Shown piece by piece: positions 11,659-23,928 of a DNA stretch of 64,000 nt. The notes under the pieces were generated by a model, which did no database searches, was not told the DNA's origin, and worked only from the letters and a program-made list of their open reading frames with translations. Position 1 is the stretch's first letter. Each line of letters opens with the position of its first letter. Source of the DNA: Neolentinus lepideus HHB14362 ss-1 (lineage: Eukaryota; Basidiomycota; Agaricomycetes; Gloeophyllales; Gloeophyllaceae); the NCBI GenBank assembly GCA_001632425.1, contig KV425632.1, forward strand, positions 4,669 through 68,668, given 5' to 3'. A program made the position numbers and the translations under genes.

Positions 11659-13240
11659 CTACCAAGAAGAGTCAGTGAGTCAAAGGATCAACACAGCAGA
11701 CACAAACTCTTGGGACATACGTTTTACTCGGTCTGCTGCTCTTGAGCTGAAGGCAAGCGACGAGTGGCATGAGCGCACGTCTTATATGACGGCGACGATA
11801 TCATTAGACTCGCAGCCTACGTGGGCCAGGATGAGAGCCGGATTCCCCAATGCAACCAGTCCACCCGAAATCTAACAACACATCCGCCATGAAGTACAAA
11901 TGCAAGGATGACACACCAAGCAAGACGCGACAAACTGGTCAGGTCAGGAGGCCCATCTATCTCCGCGGCGAGGCACGCAGACGTCTCTCAGAGATGGAGG
12001 TGCAAGGGTTACGAAAGCCCGATCTAATCCTATGTATATGGGGTTAGTTATTCCTACCGCAAATATGGAATGCGTCTGGACCGCTGCGAGAAAGCGATAG
12101 AATTTTAGCTACCGACGTCGTCTGCAGGGCGAGCTGCGGTCCCGCGAGTAAACAAACGGGTGGGTCCTACGAATGCCTGAACTCGGAGAAGGTAAAGGGC
12201 TGCGTCAAGATCGTGAAACATCGCAGAGTAGTCCTGACTTCATACGAACGACCAAGAGCGAGACAAGAGGATTGAAGGACAATTCATTCGAGCTATATGT
12301 GACTTCAAACAAGACACGACGACGAAGAAATCGCACAATAGGATAGCCTGGCTACGGTCCGCCCGTCAAAACAAACGAGCAAGTGTCCGAGGTTAACGCG
12401 AGCGTTCAGAGCTTGAATATTGTAAGCTGACAAGAACTCCGGGGGCTGAAACAGACTTCGACAGACACTGGCAAACGGAGGATGCGCATGAGCTGCTTGC
12501 AGAACCGCCGACGACTGGATTCCGGTGAGACATGATGCATTACCAGACAAATCAGATCTAGCGCCCGACGTATGGACGCAATTTCTTGAAGGTAGGTCAA
12601 ATTGAAGATTGAACCAAGCAGAGACCTCCACTCCGCAGAATATATTTGGCATTAATGGTTTGCGTGCTTCATGCGAATTGTCATGAACTATAGACATTGA
12701 ATGCAACATCTTTTCCAGCTCGTACATGGAGGACTCTGGCTGCCACAGTCTTGACAGCATTTTCTCGGCCGAGGACTCTTTCGCGAAATTCTATCATTCC
12801 AACATCAATACCGACTTACTGGTGGCAGATGGCAAAAAAGATCATTGAGGACTCCCGGACTCTCTTGGAGCATGCATCCGGGAACCATGCGTTGCAAAAG
12901 TGCTTCATGCCTGTGCTGCGGCGGAATATTTTGACAGAGTTATCAGTAACATGGAGGTCCTAGACAGCGATAATGGTTCCGGTATCGCACTGTTGTTGTG
13001 CTCTCGTCCCAGGCGCTGTTTGATATTGTCTGGATTATAATGATGTTCACCGTGATGTATACAGTACAGCTTGTACTAATTGCACCAATTTTGTGCTAGG
13101 ATCTAAATCGGCAACTTGCGGTTCCTCGGCTGTAATTCCCAGGGTGTAGTGTGCAACGTCCTTCCAGCTGCGTTCTGTATCGACTCGATTTCTGCGCGTA
13201 CTGCGGGCTCATACGCGACGACCAAGTTACGACTTAGGCT
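11659..13240. other. intergenic, no confident gene
   Basis: This lies between the divergent secreted-protein gene (-) and the flippase gene (+). ORFs of 151 aa (12305-12760, -) and 88 aa (12697-12963, +) overlap each other on opposite strands and carry no recognisable domain. The last few hundred bases must hold the flippase promoter. Confidence 0.4.
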
Positions 13241-16200
13241 ATGGCAGACGACTTTGTCCGCCTGGTATCCCAAGCCAACCCTGCTACCCGCCAATACCAA
13301 CCTGCAAATAATGGCTACCCTCCTTCCACCTCCGCAGCCTTCCAGCACCACTCTCCACAGGTCATGGACCCTTTCTTCGACGACGACGACGACATGCCAG
13401 ACTCGGCATTTGGCAGGCCACTGCCGATGCAATCCAAAGAGAGCGGCCTCCCGCTAACTCAGTCTGGTCTTCCCCCAGCTGGTACTGGTCCATCTACTAC
13501 GAGTCTACCCCAAGGGTGGAACTTTGACGACGACGACGTTCCGATTCCCAGACAACCACCTCCGCTGAAGACGACTGCACAGGGCAGGCCGCGGAGGAGT
13601 CTATTCAAGCGCAAGTGGAGATGGCCTTGGCAGAAGGAGCAGGTGCTTACGGGCGAGAGGGTCATTGCAATTAACAACGAAGCAGCAAATATGGATTTTG
13701 TGTCCAACTATGTCTCAACCAGCAAGTATAACGTTGTTACATTCACGCCCAAATTCCTGCTAGGTACGTGTCGGTCATACTGCCGGCGTACTGACAAACC
13801 AACCATTCCTTACTGTCAGAACAATTCTCCAAGTACGCCAACCTGTTCTTTCTTTTTACTGCCTGTATCCAGCAAATCCCCGGAGTATCCCCTACAAACC
13901 AGTGGACAACCATTGCACCTCTGGCCGTGGTGCTCCTCGCGTCCGCTTTCAAGGAAATGCAAGAGGATTTGGTGAGTGCAAAGGTGCGAAACTCCAACGC
14001 TCATGGTATGACTCTTTCTTAGAAACGTCATCAATCCGACTCTGAGCTGAACTCTCGGATGGCCAAGGTGCTAACACCGGACGGGACCTTCCAGGAAAAG
14101 CGATGGCAGGACGTATCTTGTGGCGATGTCGTTCGGCTGGAGAGCGATGACTTCATCCCTGCGGACCTGATCCTGGTCAGCTCAAGTGAACCCGAGGGTC
14201 TATGCTACATCGAGACGTCGAACTTGGATGGGTGCGTGGCAATTCACACGAGCCGTGCCCGTTCAAACCAATTATTCACCCAGTGAAACCAACCTGAAGA
14301 TCAAACAAGCGTCGCCACAGACCGCGGCACTTACATCGCCCCACGGCGTTCTCGGTCTCCACGGCAGCCTCCGCTCCGAGCAACCCAACAACTCGCTGTA
14401 CACTTACGAGGGGACATTCGACCTCACGACCGCGGGCGGCTTCCCGAAGCAGGTGCCGCTGGGCCCGGACCAGCTGCTACTCCGCGGCGCGCAGATCAGG
14501 AATACTCCTTGGGTGTACGGCTTCGTTGTCTTCACCGGGCACGAGACGAAGCTGATGCGCAATGCAACGTGAGTAATCGGGCCAATCGTCTCGCAACAGC
14601 CCGTGTTGATTTCGGAATCTCAGCGCGGCGCCAATCAAGCGGACCGCGGTCGAGCGGCAGGTCAATGTACAGATCGTGTTCTTGTTCATTTTGCTTTTGG
14701 CGCTGTCAATTGGGTCTACGATTGGGAGCAGCATTCGGACGGTGCGCTGGGAGTATATGATAAACAGGTGGTAGCTGACCCGGAGCTCAGTGGTTCTTCT
14801 CTAGCCAGCAATGGTACCTCGTGGAAGGCACTTCCATCAGTGACCGAGGTGAGCCTTGTGCGCGCGTCTACGTCTACCATGCCTGACTAATATCGCATCC
14901 AGCCAAGGGATTCATCGAAGGCAAGCTCCACATATTCCCGTACCGTCTCGCACTGACAGGCATGCAGACATCCTGACCTTCATCATCCTGTACAACAACC
15001 TCATCCCAATCTCTCTGATCGTCACCATGGAGGTGGTCAAATTCCAGCAAGCGCAGCTAATCAACTCGGATCTCGACATGTACTACGCCAAGACGGACAC
15101 GCCCGCGCTGTGCCGCACGTCGTCGCTCGTCGAGGAGCTCGGGCAGATCGAGTACGTGTTCAGCGACAAAACCGGAACGCTCACGTGCAACGAGATGGAG
15201 TTCCGCTGCTGCAGCATTGCGGGAGCGGCGTACGCGGAGGCGGTGGACGACAGTCGGCGCGGTGAGGACGGGAAGGACGGGTGGCGCACGTTCGAGCAGC
15301 TCAGACAGGTCGCAAACGCGGGTGCGAACGTGAACCCGTTCTTGGATGCGAGCCAGGCGAGCGCGGGAGACCGCGAGGCGGTGACGGTGAACGAGTTCTT
15401 GACGCTGCTGGCAGTGTGCCACACGGTTATTCCGGAGATCAGGGACGGGAAGACGATATTCCAGGCGAGCAGCCCGGACGAGGCCGCATTGGTCGCTGGC
15501 GCGGAGTTGCTCGGGTTCCAGTTCCATGTGCGTGTGCTTGTCCGACTTTAAGTCCAACGGGCGCTTAACGTCTCCATTCGCGATGACCAGACGAGGAAGC
15601 CAAAATCGGTGTTTGTCAATATCCGCGGGCAGTCGCAGGAGTATGAGATACTCAATGTCTGTGAGTTCAACTCGACCAGGAAGCGGATGTCGACGCTCGT
15701 GCGTGGACCCGATAAGAAGATCAAGCTCTACTGTAAGGGTGCCGACACGGTTATTCTGGAGCGGCTGGGGAAGAACCAACCGTACACAGAGAAGACACTC
15801 GTACACCTCGAGGTATGCAATGCTCCATGTGTGCAGTCTTCGAAGCTCATCGTTTACTTCAGGACTACGCCACGGAAGGATTACGAACATTGTGTATCGC
15901 CTACCGTGACGTCACCGAAGCCGAGTATCGGGAATGGTCTTCGGTTTATGATCAGGCTGCGCAGACGATCAATGGTCGCGGAGAAGCCTTGGATGCGGCT
16001 GCTGAAATGATCGAGAAGGACATGTTCCTACTTGGTGCGACTGCCATCGAGGATAAGCTGCAGGAGGGTGTTCCGGATACGATCCACACGCTGCAACAGG
16101 GCGGTATCAAGGTCGGTTCCCGGTTTACGTGGGCTGTGTTGCTCTACTGAGGCATGTGCAGGTTTGGGTTCTGACTGGCGATCGTCAAGAAACAGCGATC

Positions 16201-18091
16201 AACATTGGGATGTCCTGCCGTCTCATTTCGGAATCAATGAACATCGTGAGTCATTGTTAATTTCCATGAGACTTGGATACTCAATGAAATCCGATAGGTC
16301 ATCGTCAATGAAGAGACTGCTGCAGCGACCCAGGAATTCTTGGAGAAGCGTCTTACTGCTATCAAGAGCCAACGCAATTCAGGTGAACTGGAGGATCTGG
16401 CATTGGTTATCGGTATGACTACCCTATATGTAGCAGTCCACAATTACCAATGCCTTTTGTAGACGGCAAGAGTCTTACATTCGCATTGGAGAAGGAACTC
16501 TCGAAGACGTTCCTGGAGCTCGCAATCATGTGCAAGGCCGTTATATGCTGTACGCCAACTGCAGTGGTTGCATTCCGTAGCTAATGGTCATCCAGGTCGT
16601 GTCTCCCCGTTGCAGAAGGCATTGGTCGTGAAGCTCGTCAAGAAGAACCAGAAGTCCATTCTACTCGCTATTGGCGACGGCGCCAACGATGTCAGTATGA
16701 TTCAGGCTGCCCACGTCGGTGTCGGCATTTCTGGTGTTGAGGTACGTCTGTCCATTGAGTCGGATCTGCTTAATCTGAGCACCCTACGTAGGGCCTGCAA
16801 GCCGCTCGTTCCGCCGATGTGGCCATCTCGCAGTTCCGATATCTGAAGAAATTGCTGCTAGTACACGGTGCATGGAGCTACCGGCGATTGTCGAAGCTCA
16901 TCCTCTGTGCGTCAAAGTCCTAATCCTGTGTAGTCGATTCTGATCTAGATCTGACTCGTAGATTCATTCTATAAGAATATCGTTCTGTACATGACACAGT
17001 TCTGGGTAGGGTTTTGGGTTGTAAATTCTCGATATCAACTAACGGCGACCCTAGTTTTCCTTCTTCAATAACTTCTCTGGTCAAATCGCATACGAATCTT
17101 GGACCCTTTCACTTTACAATGTCGTCTTCACGGTCTTGCCACCCTTAGTCATTGGTGTCTTTGATCAATTCGTCTCTGCGCGGATATTGGACCGTTACCC
17201 CCAGCTGTACATGCTCGGGCAGAAGAACACGTTCTTTACCAAGACAGCGTTCTGGTTGTGGGTCGCGAATGCTCTGTACCACAGCGTCGTAGGTTCCACG
17301 CGTCACTCCTTCATCAGAAGTCGAGCTCATAGTTCGGCAGATTCTGTTTGGTTTCTCGGTGATCCTCTTCTGGGGAGATCTGAAGCAAGCAACGGGATAC
17401 GACTCAGGTCATTGGTTCTGGGGCACAACATTGTATCTAGCTGTGCTGTTAACAGTCCTAGGCAAGGCTGCTTTGATCTCAGAGTACGTCCGGGTTGTTC
17501 TGGTGAAACCACGCTGACTATCTCCGCCTCTAGCATTTGGACCAAGTACACCGTCGCCGCTATTCCCGGATCGTTCATTTTTACAATGTTGTTCCTCCCG
17601 CTTTACGCTGTTGTGGCACCAGCCATCGGCTTCTCGACTGAATATTATGGGATTGTACCACGACTATGGACAGATGCCGTCTTTTACTTCACCCTCATCC
17701 TCGTGCCGATATTTTGCCTCTCCCGAGACTATGTTTGGAAATAGTGAGTGTTCTTTGCAACTGCCAGGCTCCGATGCTAACATGTATGATAGCTACCGCC
17801 GAACGTACCACCCCTTGTCGTATCACATCATCCAGGAACTGCAAAAGTACAATATCCCTGATTACCGACCACGACAGGAGCAGTGCGTGCTATCTCGCGC
17901 GTCTCGCCTGGCGTTTCTCACCTTGATTTAGATTCCAGAAAGCGATCAAGAAGGTGCGTGCGACGCAGCGTATGCGGCGTAATCGCGGGTTCGCGTTCAG
18001 TCAGACGGAGGATGCAGGGAGACAAGATCAGGCGCGTTTAATTCGAGCATACGACACGTCGAAGTCGAACGCGAAGCCGTCGGGGTATTAG
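13241..18091 (+). CDS. P4-type phospholipid-transporting ATPase (Drs2-like flippase)
   Basis: A multi-exon gene starts at [14 protein letters not shown] and ends at TAG in 18089-18091. It shows the full P4-ATPase order: an acidic N-terminal region with DDDDD runs, [34 protein letters not shown] (first membrane hairpin), LDG/ETNLK, the P4-specific [12 protein letters not shown], the phosphorylation site FSDKTGTLT near 15160, [35 protein letters not shown] near 16676, and a C-terminal membrane domain with [13 protein letters not shown]. The tail ([14 protein letters not shown]) is typical of Drs2/ATP8A. The enzyme would flip aminophospholipids to the cytosolic leaflet of Golgi or endosomal membranes with a Cdc50 partner, which is not in this window. 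All key motifs are intact. Its stop lies 75 bp from the stop of the convergent lipase gene. Confidence 0.93.
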
Positions 18092-18166
18092 AGTATGACT
18101 ATGTTGTATTAGTAGTATATGCTGCGGGACGCTTGCCGATACTTTATTAATAGTTGTTGATACAAG

Positions 18167-19616
18167 TCAAGACGATGGCGGCGGAGACTTGATGCCGTTG
18201 ACCATGATCTTATCGGGATTGTTACAGTAGGCCTTGAGGGCGCCGAGGACTTCGGGGATGACGTCGCAGTGGACGTTCTTGCCCCAGAGAACGTCCAAAT
18301 GCTCGTAATCGTGGAGGCGCTTCTCGACGGTGTGGTCGGGAAGCTGGCTGAGCATGGCGTCGATGTCGACGAGGCTGTCATTGTCGCCCCACAGAAGCAC
18401 AATAGGGGTGACAATGTTTTTTGTAGGGAAGCGAGCGGGGCGATAGCTGCTGTTGCTGGTGCGGACGGGACTGATGAGCTCGTCGTCGTACATCTGGAAG
18501 GTGGCGTTGCGCATGATCTGGAACCAGTGCACGACGGCCTTTACGGAGGTGAAGGAGTAGAGGTGCGCGTAGGCGGCGATCTTCTGGGTGGGCATGATGT
18601 TCGCGCCGCGCCAGGCGAAGAGGAAGGATAGGGAGGTGTCGATGAGCTTGGAGAAGATTGGGGGGTAGAGGATGGACTGCCACATGGTGGCGGAGGAGAG
18701 GATGGATCTCCGACCGAAGAAGAGGAACATGAGGGTGGGGCTGGGGGGGCGTAAGCGGGGGTAGTGGAGTGAATCAGAGTACTCACGAGGCCTTCACGAG
18801 ACCATCGACGACCGGCGCAGACAGCCGTTCCGGGTTCATGGCGGGCGCGAGAGCGATGAATACGTTCACCTTCTCGTTCAGTCGCGGATGGATGCTGAGG
18901 GCGGCGAATGCCTGGGCGGTGCCCTGGCTGAAGCCAACGTAGCTCACGCTCGGCTCCTTGGTGGTATCAAGAATGTAGTCGATGGAGTCGGGGATGTCGT
19001 GCCAGGCAAACTCATCGATGCTGTAGTCCCAGAACTTTCGCGAGTTAGAGTTGAAGTAGATGTTCTTCTTCGAGTACTTGTTCCCGCGGTTGTTTCCGAG
19101 CCAGACGTCGAAGCCGTGCTCGACCAGCACGAACGGGAGGCAGCGCTCCTCGTCGGTGAGGCAGACCCAGATCTCAGAGTTCATGAGGAGGCCATGGTGG
19201 AGGTAGACGACGGGCTTGCCGGTGCTACAGCCAGGCCTGTCACGCTTCTGGCCCTTCTTGTTGGGGAGGCGGTGGAGGTTGAGGAGGTAGCCGTCCTTGG
19301 TGAGGACGATGTGCTCCTCGGGGACGTACCCGAAGATGCTGCAGAGCTCGTCAAAGTCGCGCGCACGGCGGATGCGCTCGCTGAGGACAGCGGCAGGGGA
19401 CTTGGCCTTTGGGGGTCCGACGAAATAGTCGTAGACCGAGCGGGAGTGGTCGGTGAACCAGCCGACGACGGCTTTCGGCAGCAACAAGACGATGATGCGC
19501 AGCACAAACTCGAACGCGATGAACAGAAACCCAAAGACCAGCGCGGCGTATTCGCGAGGGGACAAACGGCCTATGAACGGTACTCGAGCCATGGTCGTTG
19601 GCACGCTGCACGCCAT
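18167..19616 (-). CDS. membrane-anchored acid lipase / steryl ester hydrolase (Yeh/Tgl1-like)
   Basis: Two exons (to 18787, and 18740-18167) give 459 aa from the ATG at 19592 or 467 aa from the ATG at 19616. An N-terminal hydrophobic segment (YAALVFGFLFIAFEFVLRII) is a likely membrane anchor. Next comes the AB-hydrolase-associated lipase region (FGYVPEEHIVLTKDGYLLNLHRL) and an alpha/beta-hydrolase fold with the oxyanion-side HHGLLMNSE, the nucleophile elbow GFSQGTA, the acid in WGDNDSLVD and the histidine in YEHLDVLWG. This is the layout of fungal steryl-ester hydrolases and lysosomal acid lipases, acting on lipid-droplet or membrane neutral lipids. Substrate choice between sterol esters and triglycerides cannot be read from sequence. 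The downstream start (19592) immediately precedes the family-like MARVPF. Confidence 0.88.
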
Positions 19617-19686
19617 GCTCCGTTGTCCATTATCAGCTGCCTCAGAGGTTGTGCATAATGTACATTGACAAAACAAGGGCTTTCAC

Positions 19687-19768
19687 GGCCATATAGTGTA
19701 GTGGTCTTATCACATCGGATTTTGAATCCAAATTTCCGATAACCCAGGTTCGAGTCCTGGTATGGCCT
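19687..19768 (+). tRNA. tRNA-Gln (anticodon TTG) with short intron
   Basis: The acceptor stem GGCCATA pairs with TATGGCC, followed by discriminator T. The D arm is GTG...CAC, the anticodon stem is TCGGA/TCCGA, and the T arm is CCAGG-TTCGAGT-CCTGG. The anticodon loop is TTTTGA followed by extra bases, so the anticodon is TTG and about 8 nt of intron sit after position 37. The sequence otherwise resembles fungal tRNA-Gln. A-box-like (TAGTGTAGTGG) and B-box (GGTTCGAGTCC) elements are internal, and a T5 run near 19791 can end Pol III transcription. Confidence 0.92.
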
Positions 19769-21624
19769 TCTTCTGACTGCATACATTGCTTTTTGTTCTC
19801 TGCCCTTTGCGACGAATTAACATGGACCTCTACTGACTCTCTGATATGGTATTCTCAATGTCAACGGTTTCTGCGTCGGATAACCCTCCGTCAACAGCGC
19901 GGGTTCACAACTCAGTATCGAGTGTATCGCCGTCCTGTCCGCTCCACTGTTAACTGACACCCGAAGCTTTCTCCATCTCAGAGATGTGGTTAGTGCGTTT
20001 TTCGCCAGCGATGATACCTTCTGTCCGCGTCTGCACCCGGCCGACGTATCTGGGCCAATATTCGTACGAGACACAACGGTGAAACATTTATCCGTGCCAC
20101 AGGCGCTATGCGCGAGCGCCCACGAGGCGTTCCGCCGCTCGGGCGAGGATCATGTCAATGCACTCCGATTCATTCGTAAGCAAGTGTAATGCCGCCGTGA
20201 ATATCTGCAGGGCTTATATGCTTATGTTCCTAGTACTAGTAATTTGCCAGGTCGAGATCACGTCGACTCCAATGTTTAACACTTGAGTGGCTCTATCTTC
20301 CGATCCTTGTCAAGCCTAGCGCTCAAGACGTTAAGGATACTTGCGTGAAACCGGAACCCGTTTGACCAGTTTTCAACTCCAGGCTCGAACTTCTGTTAGT
20401 CCTCGCTCCCATTCTTCGCTGTCTCCAACGCCAGATCTGCTCTGCTCCAACCGCTGGTCGGCAAATCTATCGCTTCCGATGAGACCATCATTGGACCTTG
20501 AGGGCCTCAAGGTCCATCCTCAGCGGACGGGGTCTTACGCAACTAGTCATCAGTCCCTGAGAGCCTGCCACCAGGATCAAGATAGGTCGCTATCAGGCTG
20601 GTTCTAGCTCGCTATGTCGCTCCGGCATTCTACAAGTATGCATATAGTTCTGTTGCCACCGATTCTGCGGCAGCGCATCTGACCGGGATCTCGACGGTAT
20701 TGACAACACAACTTTTTCCGTTCTCTTGTCCCAATCCGGTTTTATACCTTCAACGCCTGGAATTGCGCCTTGGTGCCCGACCACTTTGTCAAAGCTGTCT
20801 GGCCTTTCTTCCAAATAATTCCAGGATGGAATCTCTTGATGTTACTCTGACAGAACATCTACGTTCTTGTACGACCAACCTTCGTGCGCCCCGAGTCGAA
20901 CCGGGTCTCTGCCTATGTATTGCAGTACTCTTCGTCCGCCAGTGGTCGCAGTCTGCCCCCCTTGTCGACCGTCATACGACTCGTGGATGTTGCGTGATAG
21001 TAGCGAAAATTGATTAAAATCAAAGGAATGGGGACATATGAGGTCTTACTAGTAGTTCTTGCAGAATATCCCTGTACACCAGTCTGTACCATCATTCATC
21101 CCAACTTCGCAATGCTTGCTACTTAAATGAAAACTCGACGTTTTTTGCTCTCCTTGCCCGAACACGGGATTGTTATCGTGAATCAATCTTCTCTTCAACG
21201 CAAAAATGCTGCAGTGCTTGCTTGCCTATTCCTCCTTCTTTTGCTCCTCCACCTCCCCTTCCCTTTCCTCTCCCTCCCAGCCCCGTCCATGGACGCGGAC
21301 GACGTCGGCGTCAACACCGAGGCGCAGATCGACATCTCGACATCCCTCGCGGACGATCTCGTCGCGTCATGAATCAAGCCCGCGCTCAAGAACAGCTTCG
21401 ATGGGAGCAGCGCTGGGAGAGTGCCAGAGAAGGAGATTGAGGAATATGTCTGCCGTCCGCCGTCCGCCAAGGTGATGCTGCATTTCTCCAGCTCATGTCC
21501 ACGCGGACCAGGTGGGCTGGGTCTTCCAATCGACTACTGATCTGGTTCCAACACATTCAGCGCATGATTTATAGATCGATAATGACAACAAGAACGTAGA
21601 TAACAGAGCAAAGCAGACACCGAT
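19769..21624. other. intergenic; one possible gene remnant at 21127-21540
   Basis: No confident gene lies here. From 21127 a plus-strand frame runs with a Leu-rich hydrophobic stretch (about residues 29-50), then an acidic MDADDVGVNTEAQID segment. It hits one in-frame TGA at 21370-21372, then continues open with NSFDGSSAGRVPEKEIEEYV and on to 21540. This could be a decayed gene or an unrecognised splice; no family is recognised. Confidence 0.3.
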
Positions 21625-22266
21625 TCAAACAACCAAATTCAAATTGTGTCCGAGTCCAAGGGATTCCCCACCTTGCACTTGTGACCTGAGATGGCCGGGC
21701 TGAGCTTTGCCAGCTGTCCTCTCCTTCGACAGCACAGCATCATCTTTTGTGATGACTCGGACGAGGAGCACCATGAACTGGGATTTTCCAATTTGCTGAA
21801 GCATGCCAGGACTAATTTCTAAAGCTGCATGGCAGCAGTATCTGCAAGGAGGTGCAGTGCTGAGTCGCCAGAGGTGCGGGTATGGGGAACTGTCAGGGAG
21901 TGTGGGACAAAAGCAGCGATGCTCAGCTTGTTGGCCACAACTAAGACAATTACAACTCACAATAGTAGCACTGAGGTGATATATCGTCACAAATTGTCTC
22001 AGACCCATCAGAGGGTGTGGGAATAGACCTATTTGAGCTCGAAATATGGATGGGAAGCGTCACATTGGTCAAAGGTTTATTGCTGTATTTGTTGGACCAA
22101 CTGGTCACTGGTCTGAGAGTAAATTTATTGGCTTCAGGATGGGTCTCAGGATGTCCTGATGCCTTAAGGAATAGCTGTGGATCTGAGGAATGACAGAGGC
22201 ATGGTGCAGATAGCGTGTTTATAGCATCATTTGCAATAGCTGAAGTTCTAAGCATGAATAGTGGGC

Positions 22267-22929
22267 TCAACACTGATGAAAACACCATAACATACCATGG
22301 CAATTATCATCCAATATCTCTGACTGACTCACATCATGATGGTCAGGGTAATGTTGCCTCAACAATTGCACCTGTCTCTCATGACACCACCCCTCAATGT
22401 TCCGTCTCCACTTCCCTACAGTATTAGGCAATGTCCAGACCACTTTTCCCTCCTTGTTCACAAAGAGAATATGTCTTGGGAAATGTGGGTGATAGACACA
22501 TACAGGACCTGAGTTATCAACACTGCTCCATTCCTTCCACTGGCTCATTCCAACCTTCCCCCATAGCTTAGTCCCTCTAACATCCACATATGCATCCCCC
22601 AGATGTCCCAGTATGCCACCTGGGGGTCCACTGCCAGTGAAACATGTTGCATAAATTCTGCAGTTGACAACAGTATATGAGTAGCCTTTCAGTTCATCTT
22701 CATTGACTTTGAATGAAAAGCCCTGGCCGGGAATATGTTGTCCAGAGGGCAGAACATCTCTTTTATCTTCCAGACAAGGCTGAGGTTTCATAGATGAGGA
22801 AGAGGCCATGAAATCAGTGCAATATAGGCAGAGGGGGGGTGAGCAGAGGAAAACAATCAAACAACCCAGGCCCCGTACACCAGCCAACCATTTTCCATAT
22901 TTGTATAAATGTTTCCCAAAGAGGGCCAT
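22267..22929 (-). CDS. hypothetical protein, possibly lineage-specific
   Basis: A 220-aa ATG ORF on the minus strand, with an alternative start about 40 residues in (MASSSSMKPQ). The first 38 residues include a hydrophobic stretch (GLGCLIVFLCSPPLCLYC). The rest looks like a compact globular domain with well-spaced Gly/Trp/Tyr, for example PGQGFSFKVNEDELKGYSY, GDAYVDVRGTKLWGKVG and FVNKEGKVVWTLPN. I recognise no known domain. Open reading continues in other frames down to about 21625, so the true 3' end may be further exons. Base composition is more AT-rich than neighbouring housekeeping genes, which fits a mobile or recently acquired ORF. Confidence 0.4.
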   Translation of the reverse strand: MALFGKHLYKYGKWLAGVRGLGCLIVFLCSPPLCLYCTDFMASSSSMKPQPCLEDKRDVLPSGQHIPGQGFSFKVNEDELKGYSYTVVNCRIYATCFTGSGPPGGILGHLGDAYVDVRGTKLWGKVGMSQWKEWSSVDNSGPVCVYHPHFPRHILFVNKEGKVVWTLPNTVGKWRRNIEGWCHERQVQLLRQHYPDHHDVSQSEILDDNCHGMLWCFHQC

Positions 22930-23928
22930 TTATGTGTGGTCCCAGACACCTTCCCGATGGATGTGACAATGCGACCGTGAGCTGTCTCAAAAAATCAAAC
23001 TGTCCTCATCTGCAATAGATGCCATTTTGAAAAGATCCTCTAAATCCTCGAGATAGCATATGATCATCATAGGCTGGTTTGTGTTGAAGCTATTACTGTA
23101 TGCCTTTGATCTGGTCACAGAGGCCCCTGGACCTTAGAACCTGGCATCTGTGATGACACTTTGCACCATATATAGTAATTTGACAAAATAAGGGGTGACA
23201 AATTGATCAAAATTGTACCGTACCATAACTATCCCAAGCAAGTTACACCTAACTGCATGCAGCACTGATAGTGTAAGTGAAAGGTTCATACATACATCAC
23301 TGGCATGGTGTAGAAACTTTACAATGTGATGCTCAGCCGTGTACAAAATGACTTGAATTTGATCTATGTACCTTTACAATGTGATGCTAAGGTACTATGA
23401 TCAGGATAGCTCATGTGTTACAAACGGTTCTCGGACTCACCTCAGCCATGTACGAAATGACTGAGGGGCAGGGAGGAACACTCGGATCCGTCTACTATAT
23501 ACTAGTCGCCACTCGCTTCTATGAAGTGCGCTCCGCCTGTCAATTTGCATCGCACACCCGCAGATCGCACGTTAACACATGGCGCTGCATCAAATTCACG
23601 ACCTCACAACTGTGTCCATGGCAGCAGAGGAGTCACGGCTACAATCTATGGACCTGGAGAAGAGACAAAGATGGTGCATCCAACTTGAATCATTGAACTG
23701 TATCTTCAGCTTCGCTCATACCACCATCTGAATGGCAGATAGTAGCCATCCACGTGCCAGGAGAGCAAGAAAGCATCATTATAAACAAAGGAACTGAGCA
23801 TCCTCGTCTATAGTGCACCAATAGCTTCACATGCCATGGCCAACTCGACGACGCCAAACAGCTCATTTTGCCCAATTGCCCAGTCTAGCGCAAAGGCTAT
23901 CTCCGCCACTTCCCGCCTCAACAGCGAC
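22930..23928. other. intergenic, no gene seen
   Basis: AT-richer spacer between the orphan ORF and the ketoacyl-CoA reductase. A short direct repeat is visible (TTTACAATGTGATGCT at about 23319 and 23372, each near a related CAGCC-TGTAC-AAATGAC string). No coding or RNA signal is recognised. Confidence 0.4.

Noticed and set aside
12305..12963. Overlapping ORFs on opposite strands (151 and 88 aa)
   Set aside because: They contradict each other and neither shows a family motif or convincing splice chain.
15057..15890. 277-aa minus-strand ORF
   Set aside because: Antisense shadow of flippase exons carrying the DKTG region.
18888..19658. 256-aa plus-strand ORF
   Set aside because: Antisense shadow of the lipase exon, produced by GC-rich third positions.
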